This document shows positions 1 through 8,247 of a stretch of DNA of 64,000 nt, one piece after another. The position numbers and the translations under genes were made by a program. Below the pieces are notes generated by a model. The model saw only the letters and a program-made list of their open reading frames with translations, was not told the DNA's origin and searched no databases. Origin of the DNA: Streptomyces cacaoi (GTDB lineage: Bacteria; Actinomycetota; Actinomycetes; Streptomycetales; Streptomycetaceae); the NCBI RefSeq assembly GCF_006539165.1, contig NZ_BJMM01000026.1:40039-104038 (forward strand), in the 5' to 3' direction. Position 1 is the first letter of the stretch. Each line of letters opens with the position of its first letter.

Positions 1-138
1 CTCCACCGCGCCGCCGACGACGTCCCAGCAGCCCGGGAAGAGGCGCCGGTCCGGGGACCGGCGCTGGACGAACACCCGGTCCTGTGCGTCCCGGATGAGC
101 GCCCCGACCACGGGCCGTGGCTCAGTCCCGCCCGGCAT
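1..138 (-). CDS. Nudix hydrolase, N-terminal fragment (cut by window edge)
   Basis: Reading leftwards from an ATG at 138, 46 codons run off the window edge. The translation starts MPGGTEPRPVVGALIRD and continues through a VQRRS stretch to a CWDVVGGAVE segment, the typical N-terminal strands of a Nudix fold leading up to the Nudix box, which itself lies outside the window. A GGGAGGGGG ribosome binding site lies just before the ATG. The start overlaps the last 17 bases of the M28 peptidase gene upstream, so the two are probably translationally coupled in one leftward unit. Substrate unknown; Nudix enzymes hydrolyse nucleoside diphosphates linked to other groups. The family call is fairly safe even though only a third of the protein is visible. 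Confidence 0.8.
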   Translation of the reverse strand, partial: MPGGTEPRPVVGALIRDAQDRVFVQRRSPDRRLFPGCWDVVGGAVE

Positions 139-1681
139 ACCCGCCCCCTCCCGTTCCCGCGCCGCCCGCGCCACCGGTCCCACCGGACTCACCGGCCTCA
201 CCGGACTCACCGGTCTCGCCGTTCTCACCGGTTTCCGGGCCGGGCAGCGGATGCCGTGCGTAGTGCCGCCGTACCTCGTCGAACGCGCGCCCGTGCAGCA
301 GCGCGGCACGCGGGCTGTAGTGGTCCGTCCGGTCGCAGGGCAGGTGGTAGCACGCGTCGAACGGCGCCCCCGCGGCGCCGCCCCACAACTCCGCCTGCTC
401 CTGGGTCTTCGCCTCGAACGATCCGCCGTACAGCCCGCCGGTCGGTATCCCGGCCGCCAGGAACGGCACGTAGTCGGAGCGGCCGTCGGCCGGTGCGTCC
501 CGCGAGGCGGCGCCCTGTGCGGCGAACGCCTGCGTCAGCCGGCGGGCGATGCGGTCGGAGCCGGGGGCCGGGCGCTGCCCCGAGACCGGATCGGTGGCGT
601 CCGGATCGAGGGTGAACAGCGCGTAGTTGGGGCTCCCGATCATCTCCAGGTTGAGATACAGCTCGGTCCGCTCCCGCTCCGGTGCCGACAGGGCGTCGAC
701 GTAGTGCTCCGAGCCGAGCAGCCCGAACTCCTCCGCGCCCCAGAAGGCGAAGACCTGGCGGTTCGCCGGCCCGGGACCGCCCGCGCGGGCCGCGGAGAGG
801 GCGCTCTCCAGCAGCACGGCGGCGGCGACGCCGTTGTCGTTGATGCCGGGCCCGTCCGGTGTGGAGTCCAGATGGGCGCCGCTGACCACCGTGTGCTCCG
901 GATCGCCCCGCGGGCTCTCCGCGATCAGGTTCTCGGTGGTCCGCCGTTCGGTCAGCGAGCGCAGCTCCAGGCGCACCGGGCGTCCCGCTGCCGCCTCCCG
1001 CACGAGCCGCTGCCCGGTCGTCGCCGAGACGCCGCCGACGGGGATGCGCGCCTCCCCCGGCTCGGCGAGCCAGGAGTGCAGCTCACCCGGGCCGGTGTTG
1101 GCCACGAGCACGGCGCCGGCGCCCACATCGGCCGCGACGCGTTCCTTGGTGTCCATGTCGCACGCACCTGCCTGTACGAGTGCTGTCCGCCCGGAGACCG
1201 GAGTGCCCCGGTAGTCGTCCGCCGAGCATCCCGTGGCCGGTCGGGGGCCGCCGGGTACGGCGAGTTGCCGCGCCGTCCCGCCCTTGGGTGTGGACGGCGA
1301 GTAGCCGGTGACGACGACGTCGGGCGACGTGCCGTCCCGCAGCGTGAGCTTCTCCTTCAGCGTTTCCGTGTAGAGAAAGGGGAAGCGCTGTCGTTCGGTC
1401 GTGAAGCCGGCCTTTTTCAGCAGGCGTTCGATGTAGTCCACCGATATCCGGTGCCCAGGGGTTCCGGAGGCCCGGTGGCCGCCCTGGGCTTCGGCTATGC
1501 TCTCGAACTTTTCCAGGTGCTTCGCTATGGCCTTCTCGGTGATACCGCCGTTCTTTCCGACGGCCTTCCCGGGCGCGTGTGCACCGGCCGAAGCAGCCGA
1601 CGAGAATATGCACTGCACCGAGAACAGTGCGATCGTCGCGCCTATGACCGCGCCTTTGTGGATTCGATTACCGCTGGACAC
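122..1681 (-). CDS. Secreted M28-family zinc aminopeptidase with PA domain
   Basis: A 519-residue exported peptidase. The GTG start at 1681 was preferred over an in-frame start 46 codons upstream because it places a normal signal peptide (GNRIHK, then a hydrophobic stretch at residues 10-30 ending in ASAGA) at the N-terminus. Residues 130-240 look like a protease-associated (PA) domain. The M28 core follows: AHLDS (His270), NDNG (Asp282), GAEE (Glu317/Glu318), NLEM (Glu346) and CYHLPCD (His446). These correspond to the two-zinc site and general base of Streptomyces griseus aminopeptidase, where the 346 position is usually Asp. The last 40 residues are a Gly/Glu-rich tail (GETGESGEAGES type) not typical of the family. 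It probably releases N-terminal amino acids from extracellular peptides. It overlaps the downstream Nudix gene. Confidence 0.88.
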   Translation of the reverse strand: MSSGNRIHKGAVIGATIALFSVQCIFSSAASAGAHAPGKAVGKNGGITEKAIAKHLEKFESIAEAQGGHRASGTPGHRISVDYIERLLKKAGFTTERQRFPFLYTETLKEKLTLRDGTSPDVVVTGYSPSTPKGGTARQLAVPGGPRPATGCSADDYRGTPVSGRTALVQAGACDMDTKERVAADVGAGAVLVANTGPGELHSWLAEPGEARIPVGGVSATTGQRLVREAAAGRPVRLELRSLTERRTTENLIAESPRGDPEHTVVSGAHLDSTPDGPGINDNGVAAAVLLESALSAARAGGPGPANRQVFAFWGAEEFGLLGSEHYVDALSAPERERTELYLNLEMIGSPNYALFTLDPDATDPVSGQRPAPGSDRIARRLTQAFAAQGAASRDAPADGRSDYVPFLAAGIPTGGLYGGSFEAKTQEQAELWGGAAGAPFDACYHLPCDRTDHYSPRAALLHGRAFDEVRRHYARHPLPGPETGENGETGESGEAGESGGTGGAGGAGTGGGGYAGRD

Positions 1682-2117
1682 TCGACCACCACCACAGGAT
1701 TTCCGAAGGGTCCGTACGAGTCGAGGGCGGCAGGGCAGGAGGAGCCGCTGCCGGAAGGGAAGAAGAAGGGAGTGAGAAAGGGAGCGAGAAATGCCGTCGG
1801 TGGCACGCCATTTCGGCAACGCGGTGGAACCCGCATTTCTGTGTCGACACTACATCGCCGGCGGCGGGGACGTTTCAGGGCACGGGCGGTACCGGCCGTC
1901 GCGGGATCGCCTTGACAGGAAAGGCGGGCTCATGATTGCCGCGTTCTGCCCGGAGTGGCCGGAACGGATTGTTCCTCCCGGGGAGACCGGCCCCGGGACG
2001 GTGCCGGGGCGCCGGGAGATCCCCACGGCGCCGCCTCGGGTTTCCCGCGGCGCCATGTCCCAAACCGGTTGTTATCGGCCGCAGTTGGCCGGTGGAAGCC
2101 TTGTGATGATGGCCGGA
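1682..2117. other. Intergenic region, promoter of M28 gene expected
   Basis: No convincing gene is seen in these 436 bases; the open frames lack G/C bias at the third codon position. The only clear element is a perfect 10-base palindrome, GTGTCGACAC, at 1841-1850, about 160 bases upstream of the M28 start; it could be an operator but nothing ties it to a regulator. The left end serves as leader of the M28 gene and the right end lies behind the LysR stop codon. Confidence 0.4.
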
Positions 2118-3095
2118 TCAGCCGGGTGTGCCCTCGAAAACCCCCAGCAGGGCGCGGTCCGGGCCCGGCAGCCAGTCCCTGGAGGGGTCGCAGGCAAGCC
2201 ATTCCGTGGCGGCCGCGCGGGCCAGCCCGATCATGCGCTGTACCAGCGGGTGCCGGTGCTGCCGCAGCCACACCAGCGACCAGGGGTAGACGGGCCGAGG
2301 CTCCACCAGGGGAAGGCAACGGATGTCCGGAGAATAACTGTACGACACGTCGGCCCCGCCCGGACAGGCCATCTCCCCGTGCTCCCACAGGAGTTCGACG
2401 AAGTGCTCCTCCGAGAGCGCCGGCCCCGACAACGTCAGCGACAGCCCGAACTCCTCGGCCAGCTGCCGCACAAAGGCGTTCCACTCCGACTCCTGGCCGT
2501 AGTGCGGCATCCAGATCCCCGTCTGCCGCAGGTCCGCCATGGTCAGCCGGTCCCGGTCGGCCAGCGGATGGGTCCGGGGCAGCAGCGCGCAGACGGGCTC
2601 CAGGCGCACCAGCCGGCTGGTGGCCTCGGGCGGGATACCGGCGCCGGGATGGACCCGGCCGAAGGCGCAGTCGATCTCCCCGCGGACGAGCGCGGGCAGC
2701 GAGGCGTGCAGCGCCTGCCGCATGCTGAGGTTCACCGGCAGCGCCGGGTCCTCCTCCAGCAGGGCGCGGACCAGGTGCAGCGGAGCCAGCCGGCCGTCGA
2801 CCACATCGACCCGCAGGGGGTGCGGGACCGGGGGCCGGACGGCCTCCGCCGCGGCGCGGGCGGCGGCGAGCACGTCCCGCGCGGGCCCGAGGAACCGCTG
2901 CCCGGCGTCCGTGAGTTCGACGCTGCGGGGGCCGCGGTGGAAGAGCGCGGCGCCGAGCTGCGACTCCAGCCGGCGTACCCGCTGCGAGATGGCCTGCTGG
3001 GTGATGCCGATCCGTTCCGCGGCGCGCCGGAAGTGCATCTCCTCGGCCGTGACCACGAAGGAGCGCACCAGCGCGAGGTCCAGATCCAGGTCCAC
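2118..3095 (-). CDS. LysR-family transcriptional regulator
   Basis: A 325-residue regulator of normal LysR length. Residues 5-65 form the winged helix-turn-helix (FRRAAERIGITQQAISQRVRR region), followed by a linker helix and a periplasmic-binding-like effector domain (from about residue 85). The open frame begins with a TTG at 3104, but the GTG at 3095 is preferred because it lies at the predicted transcription start of a promoter (TTGACA-N17-GACAGT) and no Shine-Dalgarno is present. It lies 98 bases behind the MFS drug-efflux gene on the same strand and may control it; LysR proteins are commonly linked to the gene they regulate, although usually divergently. The effector is unknown. Confidence 0.85.
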   Translation of the reverse strand: MDLDLDLALVRSFVVTAEEMHFRRAAERIGITQQAISQRVRRLESQLGAALFHRGPRSVELTDAGQRFLGPARDVLAAARAAAEAVRPPVPHPLRVDVVDGRLAPLHLVRALLEEDPALPVNLSMRQALHASLPALVRGEIDCAFGRVHPGAGIPPEATSRLVRLEPVCALLPRTHPLADRDRLTMADLRQTGIWMPHYGQESEWNAFVRQLAEEFGLSLTLSGPALSEEHFVELLWEHGEMACPGGADVSYSYSPDIRCLPLVEPRPVYPWSLVWLRQHRHPLVQRMIGLARAAATEWLACDPSRDWLPGPDRALLGVFEGTPG

Positions 3096-3103
3096 AACCG
3101 TCA

Positions 3104-3132
3104 ACTGTCATGCGACAAGCGGAGGTTGTCAA
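3104..3132 (-). promoter_or_regulatory. Putative leaderless promoter of lysR gene
   Basis: On the minus strand a TTGACA hexamer (3132-3127) is followed after 17 bases by GACAGT (3109-3104). The expected transcription start then falls at or next to the GTG at 3095, which would make the mRNA leaderless. The -35 box is perfect and the -10 box is acceptable for a Streptomyces housekeeping promoter. Confidence 0.5.
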
Positions 3133-3193
3133 CGGAGGGAAACCGGCCGCGGGGCGACCGTGGGCCCCGCCTGCCCGCGTGGTGGCCCCGCTG

Positions 3194-4723
3194 TCAGGAG
3201 GCGCCGTCGGCCGCGGGCCGCGGGCCGTCCCCGGCGTCGGTGGGCGCTCCGGTCGCGTCCACCGCGGGGCGGGTGTTGATCAGGATCCAGGAGAGCAGCG
3301 CCGTGACGGCCAGGATGCCGACGGAGAGCGCGATGGCCACCGTGTAGCCATGGACGGTACCCGCCGCGACGGCGTCCGGTGACCTGCCGTGTGCCGCGAG
3401 GTAGCCGCCCGTCACCGAGGTGGAGACGGTGTTGAGCAGCGCCAGCCCGAGTGAACCGCCCACCTGCTGCGCGCTGTTGACCATGGCGGCGGCGGCCCCC
3501 GACTCGTCCGGCGCGAGCCCCGCCGTGGCCGTGCTCATGGCGGGCATCATGGCGCAGCCGATGCCGAGCCCGATGAGGATCTGGGCGGGCAGCAGCAGCC
3601 GGAGGTAGATGTTCTCCGCCCCCGGGCTGAGCTGGGTGAGCAGCCCCATGCCGAGCGCGACGACGAGCAGCGCGGGCACGATGAGGAACCGGGGCTGGGT
3701 GTGCGGCAGCAGCCGTGCCGCGATGACGGACGAGCCGAGGCCGATGCCGACGGCGAGCGGCAGGAAGGCCACACCGGTCAGCGCGGGCGGGTAGTCGAGG
3801 ATCACCTGGAGGTAGTACGTCAGGAAGAGGAACAGCCCGAAGAGCCCGACCTGGGAGAGGGCCACGGCCAGGAACGAGCCGCCCCGCCCCCGGTCGGCGA
3901 CCACCCGCAGCGGCAGCATCGGATGCGCGGAGCGCCGCTCGACGGCGGTGAAGCCCACCAGCAGCAGCACCCCGAGCAGCAGCAGACCGAGCACCAGCGG
4001 ATCGCCCCAGCCGTGCTCGGCCCGCGCGAAGGCGTAGACGAGGGCGACCAGGCCGCCGCACCCGAGCAGGGCGCCGGGCAGGTCGAGCCGCCAGGGCCCG
4101 GCGGTGCCGCGGTCGCGGGGGAGCAGCCCGGAGCCGAGGGCGGCCACCAGCGCCACGGGGACGTTGACGTACAGGCACCAGCGCCAGTCCAGGTACTCCG
4201 TCAGCACACCGCCGGCCAGGAGCCCGGCGGCGGCGCCTCCGCCGCTGAGCGCGCCGTACACCCCGAAGGCCCTGCTGCGCTCCCGCGGGTCGGTGAACAT
4301 CGTGGAGAGCAGCGCCAGGGCCGCCGGTGCCAGGGCCGCGGCGAAGACGCCCTGGAGGGCACGCGCCGCGAAGAGGACGGTGGGCTCGGGCGCCGCGCCG
4401 CCGACGGCCGAGGCGAGCGCGAACCCGACGAGCCCGACGACGAACACCCGCTGCCGCCCGGCGAGATCGGCGATCCGGCCGCCGAGGAGCAGCAGCCCGC
4501 CGAAGCTCAACGTGTAGGCGGTGATGACCCATTGCCGGTCGGCGTCCGACATGCCCAGGTCCCGCTGGGCCGAGGGCAGCGCGATGTTGACGATCGTCGC
4601 GTCGATGACGACGAGCAGCTGCGCCATGCTGATGACCACCAGCCCCCACCACCGGCGGGAATCGCCACCGGGAGCGGTGTGTGCTTCGCCGGTCGCGGGG
4701 GCGGATTTCGGGGTCCTGGCCAT
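3194..4723 (-). CDS. MFS drug-efflux transporter, DHA2 (EmrB/QacA) type
   Basis: A 509-residue membrane protein with about 14 predicted hydrophobic segments, as in DHA2 drug:H+ antiporters. After a short cytoplasmic N-terminus come the first helix (QLLVVIDATIVNIALPSAQ, the motif-D1 pattern of the DHA2 family) and the motif-A-like loop GGRIADLAGRQRVFV. A motif-C-like stretch, GLLAGGVLTEYLDWRW, lies near residue 165. It probably exports a toxic or self-made small molecule at the cytoplasmic membrane. It is the first gene of a leftward pair with the LysR gene. The 174-base upstream region holds repeated CAACAAG words that may bind a regulator. Substrate cannot be read from the sequence. Confidence 0.88.
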   Translation of the reverse strand: MARTPKSAPATGEAHTAPGGDSRRWWGLVVISMAQLLVVIDATIVNIALPSAQRDLGMSDADRQWVITAYTLSFGGLLLLGGRIADLAGRQRVFVVGLVGFALASAVGGAAPEPTVLFAARALQGVFAAALAPAALALLSTMFTDPRERSRAFGVYGALSGGGAAAGLLAGGVLTEYLDWRWCLYVNVPVALVAALGSGLLPRDRGTAGPWRLDLPGALLGCGGLVALVYAFARAEHGWGDPLVLGLLLLGVLLLVGFTAVERRSAHPMLPLRVVADRGRGGSFLAVALSQVGLFGLFLFLTYYLQVILDYPPALTGVAFLPLAVGIGLGSSVIAARLLPHTQPRFLIVPALLVVALGMGLLTQLSPGAENIYLRLLLPAQILIGLGIGCAMMPAMSTATAGLAPDESGAAAAMVNSAQQVGGSLGLALLNTVSTSVTGGYLAAHGRSPDAVAAGTVHGYTVAIALSVGILAVTALLSWILINTRPAVDATGAPTDAGDGPRPAADGAS

Positions 4724-4829
4724 GGCGCAGCTTTCCGTCGGCGAGGGAAAAAGGGGGAAGGCGGGGAGGCCGGCTCAGGGATTCCGGCTCTCCCCGCTTC
4801 GGCCTCAAGAAGACCAGGACGGTGAGAAG

Positions 4830-4876
4830 TTGTCCAACAAGGCCCGCTCGGCTTTCAACAAGCTGCGATTGTTGAG
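4830..4876. promoter_or_regulatory. CAACAAG repeat block upstream of MFS gene
   Basis: Two direct CAACAAG words (4835-4841 and 4856-4862) lie exactly 21 bases apart, about two DNA turns. The first sits in an inverted element TTGTCCAACAA (4830-4840), and a near-inverted copy, ATTGTTG, follows at 4868-4874. The block lies 107-153 bases upstream of the MFS start and in an AT-richer patch. The arrangement resembles a multi-site operator, possibly for the LysR protein encoded behind the MFS gene; the link is inference. Confidence 0.4.
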
Positions 4877-4897
4877 TGATTTCCTTTCGCGTGGGCC

Positions 4898-6967
4898 TCA
4901 GTTTTTCGCCGCGGTGTCCAGCCAGGAGGCGAAGCCGGCGTCGTAGCGGGTGCCGATGGTCTCCTTCAGATGGCGTCGGGCCGCGGCCCAGTCGCCCGTC
5001 CGGTAGGCGGCCAGCACGGTGTCCACATCGCCGGGGTGGTGCGCGAACATGTAGCGCACGGCGAGGTAGCCCCAGCGGTAGACGCGCGTCGTGTCGCCGT
5101 TCTCATAGGTGGTGTCGAACAGTTCGCTGAGCGTGTAGGTCTTCTTGCCCGCCTCCTCCAGCGCCTCCTCGTACGGGAGTCCGCGGTACCCGTAGGAGAC
5201 GTATTCGGCGAATCCCTCGATCCACCACACCGTCGGCGTGGACACCCCGGCCTCGAAATCCCCGTACATGTCGAAGCGGCCGTCGAGGTAGTGCGTGTAT
5301 TCGTGGTTGAGGTTCCAGATCCGGAAATCCGGGCGCTGCCATTCCGCCTCGTAGGCGATGAAGCGGGGGAGGTTGCCCTCGGCGGACGGGTCGCCCTCCA
5401 GGTACATGCCGCCGTTGTCGGTGTCGATGCCGAAGAGCACTCCGGCGTAGGTCCGGTAGTCGGTGCTGGAGTCGAAGACCACCACCTCGATCCGGGTGTT
5501 CCGGTCGTCCGCGACGGGGCCCCGGTCGCCGGCCACGTCGTGGAACCAGGCGTCCTGCCCGTTCAGGCTCGTGCACGCCGCGGAGAAGTCGCCGGCCGCC
5601 ATGGACTGCGCGGTGACGGTGATGCTCGCGCTGCACTCGTCCCGGTCGGCGAGCACGGCCTCCCGCAGCCGTTGCCGCAGATCGCACACCCCGTAGTAGG
5701 CGCAGTTGTCGCGGTCGTACGCGTCGGCCATCTCCGCGACGCCGACCCACAGCTGAGCCGTCGGCCCGGTCATCGACGTCGCGTCCAACAGGTCCCTCAG
5801 CTGGGGGCGCACCGTCTCGCGCAGTGCGGTGTGCTGGACGAACCGGCCCAGCTCCCGGCCGGCGTTGGCCGTCAGATGGGCGCGTTCCCCGTCGAGCAGG
5901 CCGAGGTGCTCACGGGCGAAGTCGTGCAGCGTGGTGAGCACGGTGGGGTCCGCGCGCACCGCGTCGACGAACTCCGGCAGCTGATGGCCCCTCCACAGCA
6001 CCGTGTAGACGTTGTTGACGGCGGTCAGCATCCACCACTTGTCGTCGTAGGAGCTGTCGTAGCCGTTCAACAGGCGGGTGACGACGCCGAGATAGCGCGC
6101 GTTCTGCTCGGCGCTGTCGATCAGCGTCACCGCCTCCGCCAGCGTCTCGCCGTTGGCGTCGGTCACGTCCCAGGCGTGCTCGGCGGCGAAGAAGGCGTCG
6201 AGGCCGCCCTGTACGGCGGCGGTGAGTGCGGGGCCGTACTCGCCCACGTCCGGGCCGTGGTACCAGTGCACGTAGTAGCCGGCGCGCAGATACAGCACCA
6301 GCTGAGGCATGCCGGTGCTGCTGTCGCCGGGGTAGCCGGCCGAGCCGGTGCGCAGCGCGTCGGCGACGGTGACCATCTGCTCCTCGCGGAAGGCGCCCCG
6401 TGCGTCGGTGCCCGTCAGCGAGAAGAGGGTGTTGACGCACGCGGTCGTCGACGAGGTGATCAGGTCGACCAGCGCGGGGCCGGTGCTGCCGCCGAAGTCC
6501 TCAGGCGCGCACTCCGCCCGGCTTCCCGGCCGGTCGTCCGCCCCGCCGGCCCGGCGCATCGAGGGCCTCGGGTGGCCGGGCCGCGGTGGCGTGGCCGTCC
6601 GCGCGGAGCCGTCGGCCGGTGCCGCGGTGCGCGGAGTGGCGGCGAACGGGGCGCGGTGTGCGGCGTCGAGCCCGTCGCGGCGCCGGCCCGCGGTGTCCGG
6701 TGTGCCTCCGGCGGTCATCGGTCCGGGCTCGGGCAGCCGTGCGGAATCCGCCGTCGGGGACGGGGTGTCGAGCCGTGCGCCGGCAGGGTGCCGGGCGGCT
6801 GCGTGCGCCGGTGTCCGGTCAGCGGCGGCGGCGGGCCGCGGGCCCAGCGGGCCGGACGCGGGCCCGAGGGGGCCCAGCGTCAGTGCGGACAGCAGGGCCA
6901 GGGCGGCGGCGCCTGCCGTCCGGCCGAGCAGCGGTGTCGTGCGACGTCTTCGGCTGTTCCGGATCAT
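4898..6967 (-). CDS. Secreted M9-family metallopeptidase (collagenase-like)
   Basis: A 689-residue secreted protease. The ATG at 6967 was chosen because it has an AGGAG ribosome binding site and is followed by a twin-Arg-like basic n-region and hydrophobic core (RNSRRRRTTP, then an Ala/Leu-rich stretch). Residues 35-150 are Pro/Ala-rich with little structure. The activator-like M9N region follows, then the peptidase domain with the zinc motif HEYTH (His555, Glu556, His559) and a downstream WWIEGFAEY, where Glu584 is the expected third zinc ligand of the gluzincin M9 family. No PKD or collagen-binding domain is attached, so it matches the short Streptomyces/Vibrio-type enzymes. Likely role: breakdown of collagen or gelatin-like protein outside the cell. 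Together with the M28 exopeptidase this end of the window has a protein-scavenging flavour. Confidence 0.9.
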   Translation of the reverse strand: MIRNSRRRRTTPLLGRTAGAAALALLSALTLGPLGPASGPLGPRPAAAADRTPAHAAARHPAGARLDTPSPTADSARLPEPGPMTAGGTPDTAGRRRDGLDAAHRAPFAATPRTAAPADGSARTATPPRPGHPRPSMRRAGGADDRPGSRAECAPEDFGGSTGPALVDLITSSTTACVNTLFSLTGTDARGAFREEQMVTVADALRTGSAGYPGDSSTGMPQLVLYLRAGYYVHWYHGPDVGEYGPALTAAVQGGLDAFFAAEHAWDVTDANGETLAEAVTLIDSAEQNARYLGVVTRLLNGYDSSYDDKWWMLTAVNNVYTVLWRGHQLPEFVDAVRADPTVLTTLHDFAREHLGLLDGERAHLTANAGRELGRFVQHTALRETVRPQLRDLLDATSMTGPTAQLWVGVAEMADAYDRDNCAYYGVCDLRQRLREAVLADRDECSASITVTAQSMAAGDFSAACTSLNGQDAWFHDVAGDRGPVADDRNTRIEVVVFDSSTDYRTYAGVLFGIDTDNGGMYLEGDPSAEGNLPRFIAYEAEWQRPDFRIWNLNHEYTHYLDGRFDMYGDFEAGVSTPTVWWIEGFAEYVSYGYRGLPYEEALEEAGKKTYTLSELFDTTYENGDTTRVYRWGYLAVRYMFAHHPGDVDTVLAAYRTGDWAAARRHLKETIGTRYDAGFASWLDTAAKN

Positions 6968-7401
6968 CCGGGACTCCTGTGGGGTGTGTGCGGGCGGCGC
7001 GGGCCGGGGCGCGCGAGCGCGGACGCGGCCGGGCGCTCGTGCGCTCGTGCGCGTCCGTGCGGCTGCACCCAGCCGGCACCCAGCCGGCACCCGGCTGCAC
7101 GCAGCCGCGCGCGGTTCACGCAGCCGCACGCGAGCCCGCGGCTCCGCGGCCCGAGCTGCCCGCATTTGACGTGGACACGCTGTGCGGGCAGTACAATTTC
7201 ACACATCACATCGCTCCGGAACCCGCACGGAGGCCCGTTCCGCACCGGAGCGCCTGTCGTACCCCTGTCGTACGATCGGCCCGATCGCCCAGCGCGGGAG
7301 ATCCCGCTGATCCCGCCGATCCTGTCCGCCCGGTCCGACCGGCTCCCACTCGGCACCACCGGCCGTCGGTTCGCCCCGCCAGCTGAGGAGCAGCGCGCCA
7401 C
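6968..7401. other. Divergent intergenic region between collagenase and gntR
   Basis: 434 bases with no credible gene. The part next to the collagenase (7060-7140) is a run of imperfect repeats of CAGCCGGCACC / CAGCCGCACG type. Nearer the GntR gene, the decamer CCTGTCGTAC occurs twice in direct orientation (7253-7262 and 7264-7273) with an 11-base period, i.e. on one face of the helix. This could be an operator for the GntR protein. A TTGACG word and a TACAAT word at 7168-7197 are 20 bases apart, too far for an ordinary promoter. Confidence 0.4.
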
Positions 7402-8103
7402 ATGACCGCCAAGAGCCCGCTCCAGCTGCCCGCCGTCCCCGAGCGGCTCAGCATCCGCGAGCACGTGGCGCACGCCCTGCGCGCGGCGCTGATCGCCGGC
7501 CGGCTGCGTCCCGGCACGGTCTACTCCGCGCCCCAACTGGCCGCCGACTTCGGGGTGTCGGCCACGCCTGTGCGCGAGGCGATGCTCGATCTCGTGCGCG
7601 AGGGCATGGTCGAACCCGTCCGGAACAAGGGATTCCGGGTCACCGAGCTGTCCCGCCGGGATCTCGCGGACTATCTGGCCGTGCGGGAGCTGATCGAGGT
7701 GCCGACGGTCGGCGAGATAGCCCGCAGCGCCGATCTCTCCGCGCTGGAGGAGCTGCGCCCCGTGGCCCGCCGCATCGTCACCGCGGCCCGCCGGGGCGAT
7801 CTCGTCGCCTTCCTGGAGGCGGACCGGCGCTTCCATCTCGGCCTGCTCCAACTCGGCCGGAACAGACGGCTGGTGGAGGTCGTCGGCGATCTGCGCGGGC
7901 ACTCCCGGCTCTACGGGCTGTCCCGGCTCGCCGAGAGCGGCCAGCTGATGGAGTCCGCACAGGAACACGAACGCCTCCTGGACCTGGTGTCGGCCCGCGA
8001 CGCCGAGGCGGCCGAAGGCTGTATGCGCGGGCATCTGCGGCGGCTGCGCACCCAGTGGGAGGAGCCCGGGGAACCGGAGGGGCCGGCACCGCCGCCGGGC
8101 TGA
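7402..8103 (+). CDS. GntR-family transcriptional regulator, FCD type
   Basis: A 233-residue regulator with a GAGGAG ribosome binding site before the ATG. Residues 12-75 form the GntR winged helix (LRPGTVYSAPQLAADFGVS, then TPVREAMLDLVREG), and residues 85-215 are an all-helical FCD domain (YLAVRELIEVPT ... FLEADRRFHLGLL) that in this subfamily binds carboxylate-type ligands through a metal site. The His in RRFHLGLL and the Glu/His in QEHERLLDLV are in the usual metal-ligand places. It is transcribed towards the lipid/ACP operon and could control it or the collagenase behind it. The tail is a short Pro/Gly-rich extension. Ligand unknown. Confidence 0.87.
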   Translation: MTAKSPLQLPAVPERLSIREHVAHALRAALIAGRLRPGTVYSAPQLAADFGVSATPVREAMLDLVREGMVEPVRNKGFRVTELSRRDLADYLAVRELIEVPTVGEIARSADLSALEELRPVARRIVTAARRGDLVAFLEADRRFHLGLLQLGRNRRLVEVVGDLRGHSRLYGLSRLAESGQLMESAQEHERLLDLVSARDAEAAEGCMRGHLRRLRTQWEEPGEPEGPAPPPG

Positions 8104-8247
8104 CCCCGGTTCGCAACTGCGTTCCCCCTGCTGCCCGTTCGTGGCCCCGACGGGTGAGAAGCACGTGTCGGCGCGCACCGGCCAGCAGAATGGACGGCTT
8201 CCGTCAGCGGTCGCGTCCGGCCGGGCGTCCAGGGGTTGATAGCGGTG

